DNA from: Secundilactobacillus mixtipabuli
Lineage (GTDB): Bacteria; Bacillota; Bacilli; Lactobacillales; Lactobacillaceae
DNA length: 64,000 nucleotides
Assembly (NCBI RefSeq): GCF_002217925.1
Contig: NZ_BCMF01000012.1
Coordinates: 1-64,000, forward strand
Direction of reading: 5' to 3'
A program made the translations under genes and the position numbers. Under the pieces are notes generated by a model. That model did not search any database, was not told where the DNA came from, and was given only the letters and a program-made list of their open reading frames with translations. Of the stretch, positions 55,328-64,000 are shown one piece after another (the first letter of the stretch is position 1; each line of letters opens with the position of its first letter).

Positions 55328-56632
55328 TTAATCTTTCGTTTTAGACTTTAAAACAACTGCTTCTTGCTGTGGCACTTTGACCCGTTCAATTTCAGCGCCT
55401 AACGCACGTAATTTCAGATGGAAATCATAGTAACCGCGGTCCAGATACTTCAAATTGGTAACCTGGGTATACCCATTTGCGACCAAGCCAGCGAGTACCA
55501 ACGCTGCGGCAGCTCGTAAATCGGTTGCTGCAACTTCAGCACCGTTGAAGCTGGTTGGACCATACAAGGCTACCGTTCGGCCTTCAACCTTGAATTTAGC
55601 GTTCATCCGACGTAGCTCTTCCAAATGCATAAAGCGGTTTTCAAACACCGTTTCAGTTAACGTACTGGTACCACTGGCACACAGCTGAAGAACCGTCATC
55701 TGAGGCTGCATATCCGTCGGGAATCCAGGATGTGGCAACGTTTTAACGTTAGTGGGCTTTAAGGTTGATGGGCCAATCACACGAACCCCATCATCTTCAA
55801 CTAAAACCGTAACACCCATTTCCTCTAACTTAGAAATCAAGGGTTTGTTGTGTTCTGCAATCGCGTTTTCAACCAAAACGTTACCGTGAGTCAGTGCAGC
55901 AGCAACCATAAAGGTTCCAGCTTCAATCCGATCCTGCACAACGTAGTGGTCAGTGCCGTGCATGCTGGTAACCCCTTCGACCCGAATCGTCTCGGTCCCG
56001 GCACCACGGACTTTAGCGCCCATTTTATTTAACACGTTAGCCAAGTCGACAATTTCTGGTTCGCGAGCAACGTTTTCAATGGTGGTTGTGCCCTCCGCCA
56101 TAGTGGCTGCCATCATAATATTTTGGGTTGCACCAACACTTGGGAAATCAAGGTAGATGTTTGCCCCAACCAATCGGTCAGCAGTTGCTTCAATATAACC
56201 ATCATGCTGATCAATACTTGCACCAAGAGCTTCGAACCCTTTCAAATGAAGATCAACTGGCCGTGAACCAATGGCACAGCCGCCTGGCATAGCAACTTTG
56301 GCATGACCGTAACGTGCCAATAAAGGTCCCATGACAACAATTGAAGCACGCATCTTTGACACGTACTCAAATGGTGCTTGGGTTGACAGCTGTTTAGCAG
56401 CATTAAGGCGCACCGTATTCGTTGCCTCGTCAAAGTCGACGTCCAAATTCAAAAATTTTAATACTTTATTCATGGTATAAACGTCAGATAGAATTGGTAC
56501 GTTCGTCAGAACCATATCATCATGCTCAGCCAAGATTGAAGCAGCTAAAATTGGCAAAACAGCGTTTTTGGCACCTTCGATATGTACAGTTCCAGACAAT
56601 TCTCGGCCGCCATGTACAATAATCTTTTCCAA
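55328..56632 (-). CDS. murA: UDP-N-acetylglucosamine 1-carboxyvinyltransferase MurA
   Basis: First committed step of peptidoglycan synthesis and the fosfomycin target. The 434-aa protein has [13 protein letters not shown], the active-site cysteine loop [13 protein letters not shown] (Cys about 119, so fosfomycin binding is expected), and [11 protein letters not shown] start at the TTG at 56632 (MEKIIVHGG), with GGAGG eight bases upstream. A GTG 15 bases earlier lies in that ribosome site. Firmicutes often have two MurA enzymes. The second is not in this window. Confidence 0.95.
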   Translation of the reverse strand: MEKIIVHGGRELSGTVHIEGAKNAVLPILAASILAEHDDMVLTNVPILSDVYTMNKVLKFLNLDVDFDEATNTVRLNAAKQLSTQAPFEYVSKMRASIVVMGPLLARYGHAKVAMPGGCAIGSRPVDLHLKGFEALGASIDQHDGYIEATADRLVGANIYLDFPSVGATQNIMMAATMAEGTTTIENVAREPEIVDLANVLNKMGAKVRGAGTETIRVEGVTSMHGTDHYVVQDRIEAGTFMVAAALTHGNVLVENAIAEHNKPLISKLEEMGVTVLVEDDGVRVIGPSTLKPTNVKTLPHPGFPTDMQPQMTVLQLCASGTSTLTETVFENRFMHLEELRRMNAKFKVEGRTVALYGPTSFNGAEVAATDLRAAAALVLAGLVANGYTQVTNLKYLDRGYYDFHLKLRALGAEIERVKVPQQEAVVLKSKTKD

Positions 56633-56655
56633 AGAAATTCCCTCCACGAGTTGCG

Positions 56656-56886
56656 TTATTTCACAAGAAAAATTAAGTTTCTTACATTATCTATAAAGTT
56701 CAAGAAAAATTCGCTGCAGGTAAAGCCTACCGTTACCGACAGCAGAACGATCAGTACACGTGCTTGGCTCGGATATAGTCGCATAAAATTCTCAATGTGC
56801 AGCTTTTGGATACTCCAAAAGGCGACAAAAATAAAAACAAAATGACTGATTAAGGTCATCAGAGCTTGGGCACCGATAGTTCGCAT
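56656..56886 (-). CDS. DUF1146 (YwzB-family) membrane protein
   Basis: A 76-aa protein with two transmembrane helices (about 8-30 and 42-63) and the family pattern [12 protein letters not shown]. Function unknown. DUF1146 genes typically stand between atpC and murA in Firmicutes, and here murA follows after 23 bp. The atp operon lies upstream but is now separated by the lipoyl gene cluster on the other strand. Confidence 0.82.
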   Translation of the reverse strand: MRTIGAQALMTLISHFVFIFVAFWSIQKLHIENFMRLYPSQARVLIVLLSVTVGFTCSEFFLNFIDNVRNLIFLVK

Positions 56887-56916
56887 TGTTCACTTTCCTT
56901 TCTGCATTACCCCTAA

Positions 56917-56945
56917 AATATAGCATATTTCATACGCTCTGTCCC
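56917..56945 (-). promoter_or_regulatory. Promoter of the DUF1146-murA operon
   Basis: The minus strand reads GGGACA (56940-56945), 17 bp, TATATT (56917-56922), with TATGC before the -10 (extended type). Confidence 0.65.
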
Positions 56946-57026
56946 TAATTCTATTGCATTTGTAATATTACGTTTTACAAAGCAAACTTTTTGATGACCT
57001 ACTGAGTTTAAACATAAATTATAAGG

Positions 57027-57041
57027 TTATGATAATCATTA
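57027..57041. promoter_or_regulatory. Fur/PerR-family-like box (tentative)
   Basis: TTATGATAATCATTA is a near-perfect 7-1-7 palindrome and matches the TTATAATNATTATAA-type box at 12 of 15 positions. It lies 330 bp before the lipoyl gene cluster and 100 bp behind the murA promoter. The target gene and the binding protein are not established. Confidence 0.35.
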
Positions 57042-57147
57042 CTTTTTACTAAACAAATATGTAAGATTGCTTCCCACCTGACCACAAATTTGCTCGTTCA
57101 GGGGTTCACATTCAATTGTATCCAATTCATCTTTTTTAAGAATAATG

Positions 57148-57169
57148 AACTATTCTATACAGAATAGTT
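57148..57169. promoter_or_regulatory. Perfect 9-bp-arm dyad (possible operator)
   Basis: AACTATTCT and AGAATAGTT flank ATAC. There is no T-run consistent with a terminator for either neighbouring gene, so a protein-binding site is more likely. The regulator is unknown. Confidence 0.45.
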
Positions 57170-57248
57170 TTTAACCTATTTTCCGATTAAAATACATATT
57201 CCCTGTGGAGTCTTATTTTTATTGTCTACGAACTGTTGTACGGGCATT

Positions 57249-57262
57249 TGTAAGCGCTAACG
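57249..57262 (+). promoter_or_regulatory. Probable CcpA-binding cre site
   Basis: TGTAAGCGCTAACG matches the cre consensus TGWAANCGNTNWCA at 13 of 14 positions. A weak promoter, TTGTAA (57248-57253), 17 bp, TATTCG, would overlap it, so CcpA could repress the lipoyl operon when sugar is plentiful. Both promoter and regulation are inferred. Confidence 0.6.
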
Positions 57263-57359
57263 GGTTGGAATATTCGTGGCGTTTCACAACAATATCGAAT
57301 CATGTTAATCTTTAGTCGTTCAGTTCAATATTAATATTTCGTTCACGGAGATGATTAGT

Positions 57360-57599
57360 TTGATTAAAGAAGTTCATATGCCAAAGTTGAGTCCTAAGTC
57401 TGATGAATACTTTTTCGGCAAGTGGGATAAACAACCTGGTGATGCTGTCAAGACCGGTGATGTGTTGTTCGAAGTTGAAACCGAAAAAGCCATCAGCCAA
57501 GTTGAAAGCCAAGAAGACGGCATCTTGAAAGCCCAAGAAGTAGCAACTGGCGACACCACTAAAGTCGGCGATTTGGTTGCTACAATTGAAGTCGCATAG
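57360..57599 (+). CDS. Free-standing lipoyl-domain protein (E2-like)
   Basis: A 79-aa protein consisting only of a biotinyl/lipoyl domain: KEVHMPKLSPKSDEYFFGKW, GDVLFEVETEKAIS with the lipoyl Lys43, then LVATIEVA. It has no linker, E1/E3-binding or catalytic E2 domain. I start at the TTG at 57360, nine bases behind GGAG. The ATG at 57351 is too close to it. It is followed after 12 bp by lipA and then lplA. It is probably the lipoylation substrate, or an assembly carrier for the two enzymes. A biotin carrier is less likely, because the site reads ETEKA rather than AMKM. Confidence 0.85.
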   Translation: MIKEVHMPKLSPKSDEYFFGKWDKQPGDAVKTGDVLFEVETEKAISQVESQEDGILKAQEVATGDTTKVGDLVATIEVA

Positions 57600-57611
57600 G
57601 AGGGACATATC

Positions 57612-58511
57612 ATGATTACAAAGCATAAAGCACCAACAACAAAGCAAAAAGCACCAGCCAAACCAAGCTGGCTTAAAGTAACGTATGATCAGAAAAAAGT
57701 CGATAAGATGCAGGATCTGCTCTCGGGGTTAAAGCTCAATACGGTTTGTGCCGAAGCTAACTGCCCTAATTTGGGTGAATGTTTCGGCAGTGGCTCTGCT
57801 TCATTCATCATTTTGGGTCCTAACTGCACCCGTGCCTGCCGGTTCTGTGATATTCCTCACGGCCACCCCAAAGATGTCGACTTACTGGAACCCCTAAGAG
57901 TTGCACAAGCAACCAAAAAGCTTGGTTTAAGCCACGTGGTCGTCACCAGTGTTGACCGTGATGATTTACCCGACTTAGGTGCTGATCAATTTGTCAGAAC
58001 GATCAAAGCCATTAGAGAGCTCAATCCAGATACCTCAATCGAAGTTCTCACACCCGATTTCCAGGGCCGAGAAGACTGCCTGGATAAAGTGATTGCTGCT
58101 GGTCCTGATGTGTTTAACCACAACATGGAAACCGTTCGCAGCATCACGCCTAAAGTTCGTAACCGTGCCACCTACGATACCTCACTTCACGTCTTGAAGT
58201 ACGTTAAGGAACACGCGCCTAAGACCATGTATGTGAAAACGGGGATCATGCTAGGCCTTGGTGAAAAGGATGAAGAAGTTTACCAGTTAATGGACGATCT
58301 ACGTGCCATCGACGTTGACTTCTTGACCATTGGGCAGTACGTTCAACCAGGTCCAAAGAACTACACCCTGCGTGAATGGGTACCAATGAAACGTTACCAA
58401 GAATACTACAAGCAAGCCATGAAACGCGGCTTTAAGTTTGTTGCTAGTTCACCACTTGTTCGAAGCTCTTACAAAGCTAAGGAAGAGTTGGAAGCGGTGG
58501 AAAATCAATGA
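57612..58511 (+). CDS. lipA: Lipoyl synthase LipA
   Basis: Radical-SAM enzyme that inserts two sulfurs into a protein-bound octanoyl group. The 299-aa protein has the auxiliary cluster motif C-x4-C-x5-C (Cys46, Cys51, Cys57), the radical-SAM motif CTRACRFC (Cys72, Cys76, Cys79) and the C-terminal RSSY cluster ligand (VRSSYKAKE). All functional residues are present. AGGAGGGAC precedes the ATG. The stop overlaps the lplA start by 4 bp. The sulfur and Fe-S supply genes for it are not adjacent. Confidence 0.96.
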   Translation: MITKHKAPTTKQKAPAKPSWLKVTYDQKKVDKMQDLLSGLKLNTVCAEANCPNLGECFGSGSASFIILGPNCTRACRFCDIPHGHPKDVDLLEPLRVAQATKKLGLSHVVVTSVDRDDLPDLGADQFVRTIKAIRELNPDTSIEVLTPDFQGREDCLDKVIAAGPDVFNHNMETVRSITPKVRNRATYDTSLHVLKYVKEHAPKTMYVKTGIMLGLGEKDEEVYQLMDDLRAIDVDFLTIGQYVQPGPKNYTLREWVPMKRYQEYYKQAMKRGFKFVASSPLVRSSYKAKEELEAVENQ

Positions 58512-59491
58512 TCTACTTACCTGTAGACAGCCTTGATGTCCGACACAACTTTGCCTTAGAGTATTACCTAATGACTGAAAAACGGCCGTTAGAGCCGGTT
58601 TTGATGTTGTGGTCTACTACACCGACCGTCATGCTAGGCAAGTATCAAACCGCTGAAAATGAGCTCAATCGTCCGTTCATTGATGCGCATCATATTGCTG
58701 CTGTTAAACGGCTATCGGGCGGTGGCACCATTTATACCGATCAGGGTGGCTGTCAGTTTACACTGATTACCCCCAGTCAGGATCGGACCATTGATTTTGC
58801 TTCTGGCTTGAGTTTGATTACTCAGGCACTGAACCAAATTGGCATCAACGCCCAAAATGATAGCCGCAACGACCTTGTCGTTGACGGCCGCAAAGTCTCA
58901 GGCAGTGCGCAGTACATGACGGATGGCTTTAGACTGCACCACGGCAGCTTATTGTTTAATGCCAACCTCGATTGGATGGCAAAGGCACTTAAAGCAGATC
59001 CCGTCAAAATGAAGGCAAAACACATCAACTCGGTTCATCAGCGAACCATCAACCTGATTGAACAGCAGCCGAATTGGACAGCTGCTGAATTCAAACAGCA
59101 GTTGGAAAGTGCTTTGTTGACCATTACGGGCGCTAAAATCGGCCAAATCACTAGTGCTGAGGAAGATCACCTAGCTGAAATTGCTGCACAGCACTTTGGC
59201 GAAGAAGCTGTTTGGCAGGCTCAGCAACGTCAATTTGATTACGTCCATAAACGTTATTTAAAGGGAATTGGCATTGTATCAGTGGCCTTTGATCTGGATC
59301 AAAAGCACCGTTTTTCCGCAATTCAACTGTCTGGCGATTTCTTCAGTAACCTTAATCTCAAACAATTCGAACAGGCACTATTGGGGCAAACCTATCAGCA
59401 AACAGCTATCGCCCCAATTGTGGAAGACGAATTGAAACGAACCCCCATTAAGGGACTCCAACCAGAACAACTCACCGCGCTATTATTTTAA
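58508..59491 (+). CDS. lplA: Lipoate-protein ligase LplA
   Basis: Activates free lipoate or octanoate with ATP and attaches it to a lipoyl-domain lysine. The 327-aa protein has the catalytic domain with KRLSGGGTIYTDQGG (RR-x-GGG-type loop) and the adenylate-binding segment NDLVVDGRKVSGSAQ, plus the C-terminal accessory domain (about 245-327). With LipA downstream of octanoate attachment, this ligase could replace a LipB-type transferase. Translation is coupled to lipA by an ATGA overlap. Confidence 0.93.
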   Translation: MIYLPVDSLDVRHNFALEYYLMTEKRPLEPVLMLWSTTPTVMLGKYQTAENELNRPFIDAHHIAAVKRLSGGGTIYTDQGGCQFTLITPSQDRTIDFASGLSLITQALNQIGINAQNDSRNDLVVDGRKVSGSAQYMTDGFRLHHGSLLFNANLDWMAKALKADPVKMKAKHINSVHQRTINLIEQQPNWTAAEFKQQLESALLTITGAKIGQITSAEEDHLAEIAAQHFGEEAVWQAQQRQFDYVHKRYLKGIGIVSVAFDLDQKHRFSAIQLSGDFFSNLNLKQFEQALLGQTYQQTAIAPIVEDELKRTPIKGLQPEQLTALLF

Positions 59492-59642
59492 TATGATTGT
59501 GGAATATTTTAACTGAAAAAGGCGGCTATTCAGATTAGCGCTAACCATGCTGAATTTAAAACCTTTTGTTAAAATAACGGGTTCAAATTATTCCAAATGG
59601 TCAATATAAATCATTAGATAAATATTAATTAAACCATTAGGA
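59492..59642. other. Gap behind lplA with a weak hairpin
   Basis: No gene seen. A loose structure ATTCAG/CTGAAT inside AAAAGG/CCTTTT, near 59516-59568, followed by TTTTG, may end lplA transcripts. The rest is AT-rich. Confidence 0.4.
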
Positions 59643-59697
59643 TTTTAAAAACAGGTAGTCAGTGTCCTTATTTTGAACACCGACTACCTGTTTTGTC
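59643..59697. terminator. Strong hairpin between the lipoyl operon and atpC
   Basis: AAAACAGGTAGTC-A-GTGT near 59647-59665 pairs with ACAC-C-GACTACCTGTTTT (59677-59694), with T-runs on both strands. It insulates the plus-strand lipoyl unit from the minus-strand atp operon. Confidence 0.8.
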
Positions 59698-59721
59698 GTT
59701 CCATTTACCCTTCTAAGGGAC

Positions 59722-59755
59722 AAAAAAGACGCTACCAATAAGTTGATAGCGTCTT
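59722..59755 (-). terminator. Terminator of the atp operon
   Basis: The minus strand shows AAAGACGCTA / TAGCGTCTTT, followed by TTTTTT, 12 bp past the atpC stop. Confidence 0.88.
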
Positions 59756-59766
59756 TGCTTGCAATT

Positions 59767-60195
59767 TTACTTGCCAGCAACGTTAATTCGATTGATCGCC
59801 CGCCGAAGTGCAACTTCTGCACGTGCAAGTTCATCTTTGTCATGTGCATCTTGCGCTTTTTTGATTCGAGCTTCCGCCCGTTTCTTAGCGTTTTGAGCAC
59901 GACCAACATCGATTTGATCTTGTTTTTCCGCAGAGTCAGCGACGATGGTTGCAACATTATCAGAGAATTCGATGAAACCACCGTTAACGGCGATTTTGTC
60001 TTTCTGATCATCGTTGGCTGATTGGATACGTGCTTCATCAAATGCTAACGAAGCAATCACAGGAACGTGGTTGGCCATGATACCGAGTTCACCAAGCTGA
60101 GTCTTAACGACTAGCATCTTAACTTGCTCATTATCATAGACGTTACCATCGGGGGTTACGATACTAACGGTTAAAACTGATTGATCATCAGCCAA
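59767..60195 (-). CDS. atpC: ATP synthase epsilon subunit
   Basis: Rotor stalk subunit that also restrains ATP hydrolysis. The 142-aa protein has the N-terminal beta-barrel (LTVSIVTPDGNVYD, GELGIMANHVPV) and the C-terminal helical hairpin (about 90-142). It starts at TTG (60195) with AGGAGGGG upstream. Last gene of the operon. In lactobacilli the ATPase mainly pumps protons out for acid tolerance. Confidence 0.96.
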   Translation of the reverse strand: MADDQSVLTVSIVTPDGNVYDNEQVKMLVVKTQLGELGIMANHVPVIASLAFDEARIQSANDDQKDKIAVNGGFIEFSDNVATIVADSAEKQDQIDVGRAQNAKKRAEARIKKAQDAHDKDELARAEVALRRAINRINVAGK

Positions 60196-60208
60196 TTAGA
60201 ACCCCTCC

Positions 60209-61627
<1,419 letters not shown>

Positions 61628-61643
61628 TTAATTCCTCCCGTCA

Positions 61644-62537
61644 TTAATTATTCAATGCCTCTTGCCCACCAGTAATTTCAGTAATTTCAGTCGTAATTGC
61701 TGCTTGGCGAGCACGATTATATCGCAACTCAAGATCAGCAATGAGGTCGTCAGCATTATCTGAAGCCGACTTCATAGCATTAGAACTTGATGCGTGTTCA
61801 GACGTCTTAGCATCCAGAATTGCTCCGAAAACGAGGCTTTCCGAATACTGTGGTAGAACAACTTTCAATACTTCCTTCTCAGAAGGTTCCATATCGTAAG
61901 CTGCCGTTAACGTTTGTGCTTGAGTTTCCTCAGCAGCGTCACCACTCAGTGTTTCACTATCGACTGGCAACATCTTTTCGCCACGGAACCGTGAAACGAT
62001 TCGGTTAACGAAATGGTTGTAGCAGACATATAATTCACTGAAAACGCCACTATCATACATTGAGGTGATGGTTTTGACAATTTGTCTAACTTCATCAAAA
62101 GTTGGCACATCACTGACACCACGATATTCGTAGGCCACATTTGCACCGCGCTTCTTGTAGAAGTCAGCACCAGTTCCGCCAACAGCAAGAATCAAATGAT
62201 CATCATCACCACTGTGGGCTTTGATGAATTCATTTGTCTCGCGAATAACGTTACTGTTATAACTGCCGACCATCCCTCGATCAGAAGTAATGACCAAGTA
62301 TGCTGTCTTTTTTGACTGTTCAGATTGCGAATCGCTCGAGGAATCATCTAATAGATGAGATTTTGCCAGATGCATTACAACGGCTTTAACCTTGCTAACG
62401 TAGTCTTGGTAACCTACAGCAGCCTTTTGAATCTGGTTCAGCTTAGAAGTCTGAACCATCTGCATTGCCGATGTAATCTGACGTGTATTCTTTGTTGAAG
62501 CAATGCGATGTTGAACATCGCTCATTGATTCAGCCAT
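61644..62537 (-). CDS. atpG: ATP synthase gamma subunit
   Basis: Central rotating shaft of F1, 297 aa. The N-terminal helix ([23 protein letters not shown]) in shorter form and the C-terminal helix ([29 protein letters not shown]) in shorter form are typical. The middle contains a Ser/Asp/Gln-rich insertion (about 79-95). Order atpA-atpG-atpD-atpC is standard. The ribosome site (AAGGA) is rather distant from the ATG. Confidence 0.96.
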   Translation of the reverse strand: MAESMSDVQHRIASTKNTRQITSAMQMVQTSKLNQIQKAAVGYQDYVSKVKAVVMHLAKSHLLDDSSSDSQSEQSKKTAYLVITSDRGMVGSYNSNVIRETNEFIKAHSGDDDHLILAVGGTGADFYKKRGANVAYEYRGVSDVPTFDEVRQIVKTITSMYDSGVFSELYVCYNHFVNRIVSRFRGEKMLPVDSETLSGDAAEETQAQTLTAAYDMEPSEKEVLKVVLPQYSESLVFGAILDAKTSEHASSSNAMKSASDNADDLIADLELRYNRARQAAITTEITEITGGQEALNN

Positions 62538-62562
62538 CAGCTCTCACTATCCTTCCTCAAGT

Positions 62563-64000
62563 TTATTTGTTCGCTACTGTTTCAGTGTCTTCATCATTTG
62601 CTGGTTGGAATGTTTGAGCAAATTCTGAAACGGCTGCTTCCATCTTATCGTTGTCTGGCAAGTTACCTGTCTTGGCGATGGTGTCAAGCAGGTCAGCATG
62701 TGAGGCATCGAAGAAATCAAAGAGGCCACTTTCAAATTTAGCAATATCATCCAACTCAACCTTATCAAGATAACCATGAGTCAGAGCATACAAAATCAAG
62801 ACTTGTTTCTCAACTGGAAGTGGAGAATGCAATGGTTGCTTCAAGACTTCAACGGTCCGAGCACCACGATTCAACTTAGCTTGAGTAGCTTCATCCAAAT
62901 CAGAACCAAATTGCGCAAATGATTCCAATTCATGATATGAAGCTAAGTCCAAACGAAGCGTCCCAGCAACCTTCTTCATCGCCTTGACTTGGGCGTCACC
63001 ACCAACACGAGAAACCGAAGTCCCGGCATCGATAGCTGGCCGAACACCTGAATAGAATGAATCGCTATCCAAGAAGATTTGACCATCGGTGATAGAAATA
63101 ACGTTGGTTGGAATATAAGCTGAAATGTCTCCGGCCTTCGTTTCAACAATCGGCATCGCCGTCATTGAACCGCCACCTAGATCATCACTCAGCTTAGCAG
63201 CCCGTTCGAGCAAACGTGAGTGGGTGTAGAAAATATCCCCAGGATAAGCTTCACGACCTGGTGGCCGACGAAGAATCAAGGAAAGTTCACGATAAGCATC
63301 GGCTTGCTTCGAAAGATCATCATAAATGATCAAAACGTGCTTGCCGTTAAACATGAACTCTTCACCCATTGCCGCACCGGCATATGGTGCGATGTAGAGT
63401 AATGGAGCTGGTTCTGAAGGACCGGCAGTAACAACGATTGTGTAGTCCATGGCACCAAACTTACGCAAGGTTTCCACGGAACCACGAACAGTTGATTCCT
63501 TTTGACCGATCGCAACATAAATACAAATCATATTTTGGTCTTTTTGGTTAATGATCGTATCAATACCAACTGTTGTTTTACCAGTTTTACGGTCACCAAT
63601 GATCAATTCACGTTGACCACGACCAATTGGAACTAATGAGTCAATGGCTTTCATACCAGTTTGAAGTGGTTCGAAAACTGACTTACGTTCCATAACGCCT
63701 GGTGCCTTTCGTTCGATAGGACGGGTCTTATCAGTCTTGATTTCACCCTTACCATCAACGGGTTGACCCAATGAGTTAACGACCCGGCCAATCATGGCGT
63801 CCCCAACAGGAACTTCCATGATCCGACCCGTTCGTTTAACTGTATCGCCTTCAGTGATTTTGGTGAAATCACCTAAAACAACGATACCAACGTCGTTACT
63901 TTCAAGGTTTTGGACCATGCCATAAACCCCGCTATCGAATTCGAGCAACTCACCAGCCAACGCATTTTCAAGTCCGTGAGCTCTGGCGATACCATCACCA
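62563..64000 (-). CDS. atpA: ATP synthase alpha subunit (5' end outside window)
   Basis: Non-catalytic F1 subunit. The frame stays open to the right edge, and codons there read [13 protein letters not shown] before [11 protein letters not shown]. The true start (about 30 codons further) is therefore outside, and the TTG at 63960 is not the start. The visible part contains the P-loop [37 protein letters not shown] in shorter form and [17 protein letters not shown]. It ends 25 bp before atpG. Confidence 0.97.
   Translation of the reverse strand, partial: GDGIARAHGLENALAGELLEFDSGVYGMVQNLESNDVGIVVLGDFTKITEGDTVKRTGRIMEVPVGDAMIGRVVNSLGQPVDGKGEIKTDKTRPIERKAPGVMERKSVFEPLQTGMKAIDSLVPIGRGQRELIIGDRKTGKTTVGIDTIINQKDQNMICIYVAIGQKESTVRGSVETLRKFGAMDYTIVVTAGPSEPAPLLYIAPYAGAAMGEEFMFNGKHVLIIYDDLSKQADAYRELSLILRRPPGREAYPGDIFYTHSRLLERAAKLSDDLGGGSMTAMPIVETKAGDISAYIPTNVISITDGQIFLDSDSFYSGVRPAIDAGTSVSRVGGDAQVKAMKKVAGTLRLDLASYHELESFAQFGSDLDEATQAKLNRGARTVEVLKQPLHSPLPVEKQVLILYALTHGYLDKVELDDIAKFESGLFDFFDASHADLLDTIAKTGNLPDNDKMEAAVSEFAQTFQPANDEDTETVANK

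Noticed and set aside
57312-57661. Cys/Phe-rich minus-strand frames across the start of the lipoyl operon
   Set aside because: Antisense to the lipoyl-domain gene, with no ribosome site. The plus-strand genes are unambiguous.
59637-60041. 134-residue minus-strand frame over the atpC end and its terminator
   Set aside because: It runs through the atpC coding region in another frame and through two terminator hairpins. No ribosome site.

Overview
The window looks like a core-chromosome segment of a member of the Lactobacillaceae (low-GC Firmicutes). Evidence: endonuclease-type MutL with MutS, RNase Y, EzrA, MinCD without MinE, T-box leaders, a LexA/DinR-type box at recA, a DUF2969 protein, AGGAGG ribosome sites and gene neighbourhoods typical of lactobacilli. 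I do not commit to a species. Almost everything is on the minus strand. No insertion sequence, prophage, CRISPR array or tRNA gene was seen.

Layout. 1-350 (-): tandem promoters and leader of an rRNA operon whose 16S gene should start just outside the left edge. 555-17382 (-): lipoteichoic acid synthase, a YkuJ-family protein, then ymdB-mutS-mutL, rny, recA (LexA box), cinA, pgsA, rodZ and two M16 peptidase-family proteins. 17563-18918 (+): aspartate kinase. 19003-21604 (-): amino-acid ABC transporter behind a T-box leader carrying two serial antiterminator/terminator modules. 21645-25768 (-): minD, minC, mreD, mreC, mreB. 25960-35381 (-): folC, valS (T-box), tpx, thiI, cysteine desulfurase, ezrA. 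35560-40557: free-Met sulfoxide reductase, rpsD with a structured leader, a DUF1054 gene on the opposite strand, a YueI protein, rarA, a probable 6S RNA, a small membrane protein and a universal stress protein. 40743-48713 (-): DNA glycosylase tag, a membrane-anchored glycerophosphodiesterase with a DUF2785 partner, and a five-gene unit with a BceAB-type exporter, a YtrA-like GntR repressor and a second ABC transporter. 49067-51991 (-): metNIQ behind a Met T-box. 52034-56922 (-): gcvH-like, rodA, DUF2969, yidD, mbl, murA and DUF1146. 57360-59491 (+): a free-standing lipoyl-domain protein, lipA and lplA. 59767-64000 (-): atpC, atpD, atpG and the truncated atpA.

How the genes work together. Cell shape, division and envelope dominate: mreBCD, mbl, rodA, rodZ, ezrA, minCD, murA, pgsA and LTA synthase. 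Several of their promoters share an extended -10 element, TATGCTATAAT or close to it, with poor -35 boxes. Genome maintenance is the second theme (mutSL, recA, rarA, tag). tRNA-sensing leaders govern valS and two importers. ThiI and the cysteine desulfurase form a likely tRNA 4-thiouridine pair.

Most interesting feature. A co-directional unit (stand-alone lipoyl domain, lipoyl synthase, lipoate ligase) lies on the opposite strand inside the otherwise familiar order atp operon - DUF1146 - murA - mbl - yidD - rodA. Its upstream region carries a near-consensus cre site, a Fur/PerR-like box and a perfect dyad. A second small lipoyl-type carrier (GcvH-like) sits 5 kb away. No 2-oxoacid dehydrogenase or glycine-cleavage partner is in the window, so the target of this lipoylation pathway is an open question.
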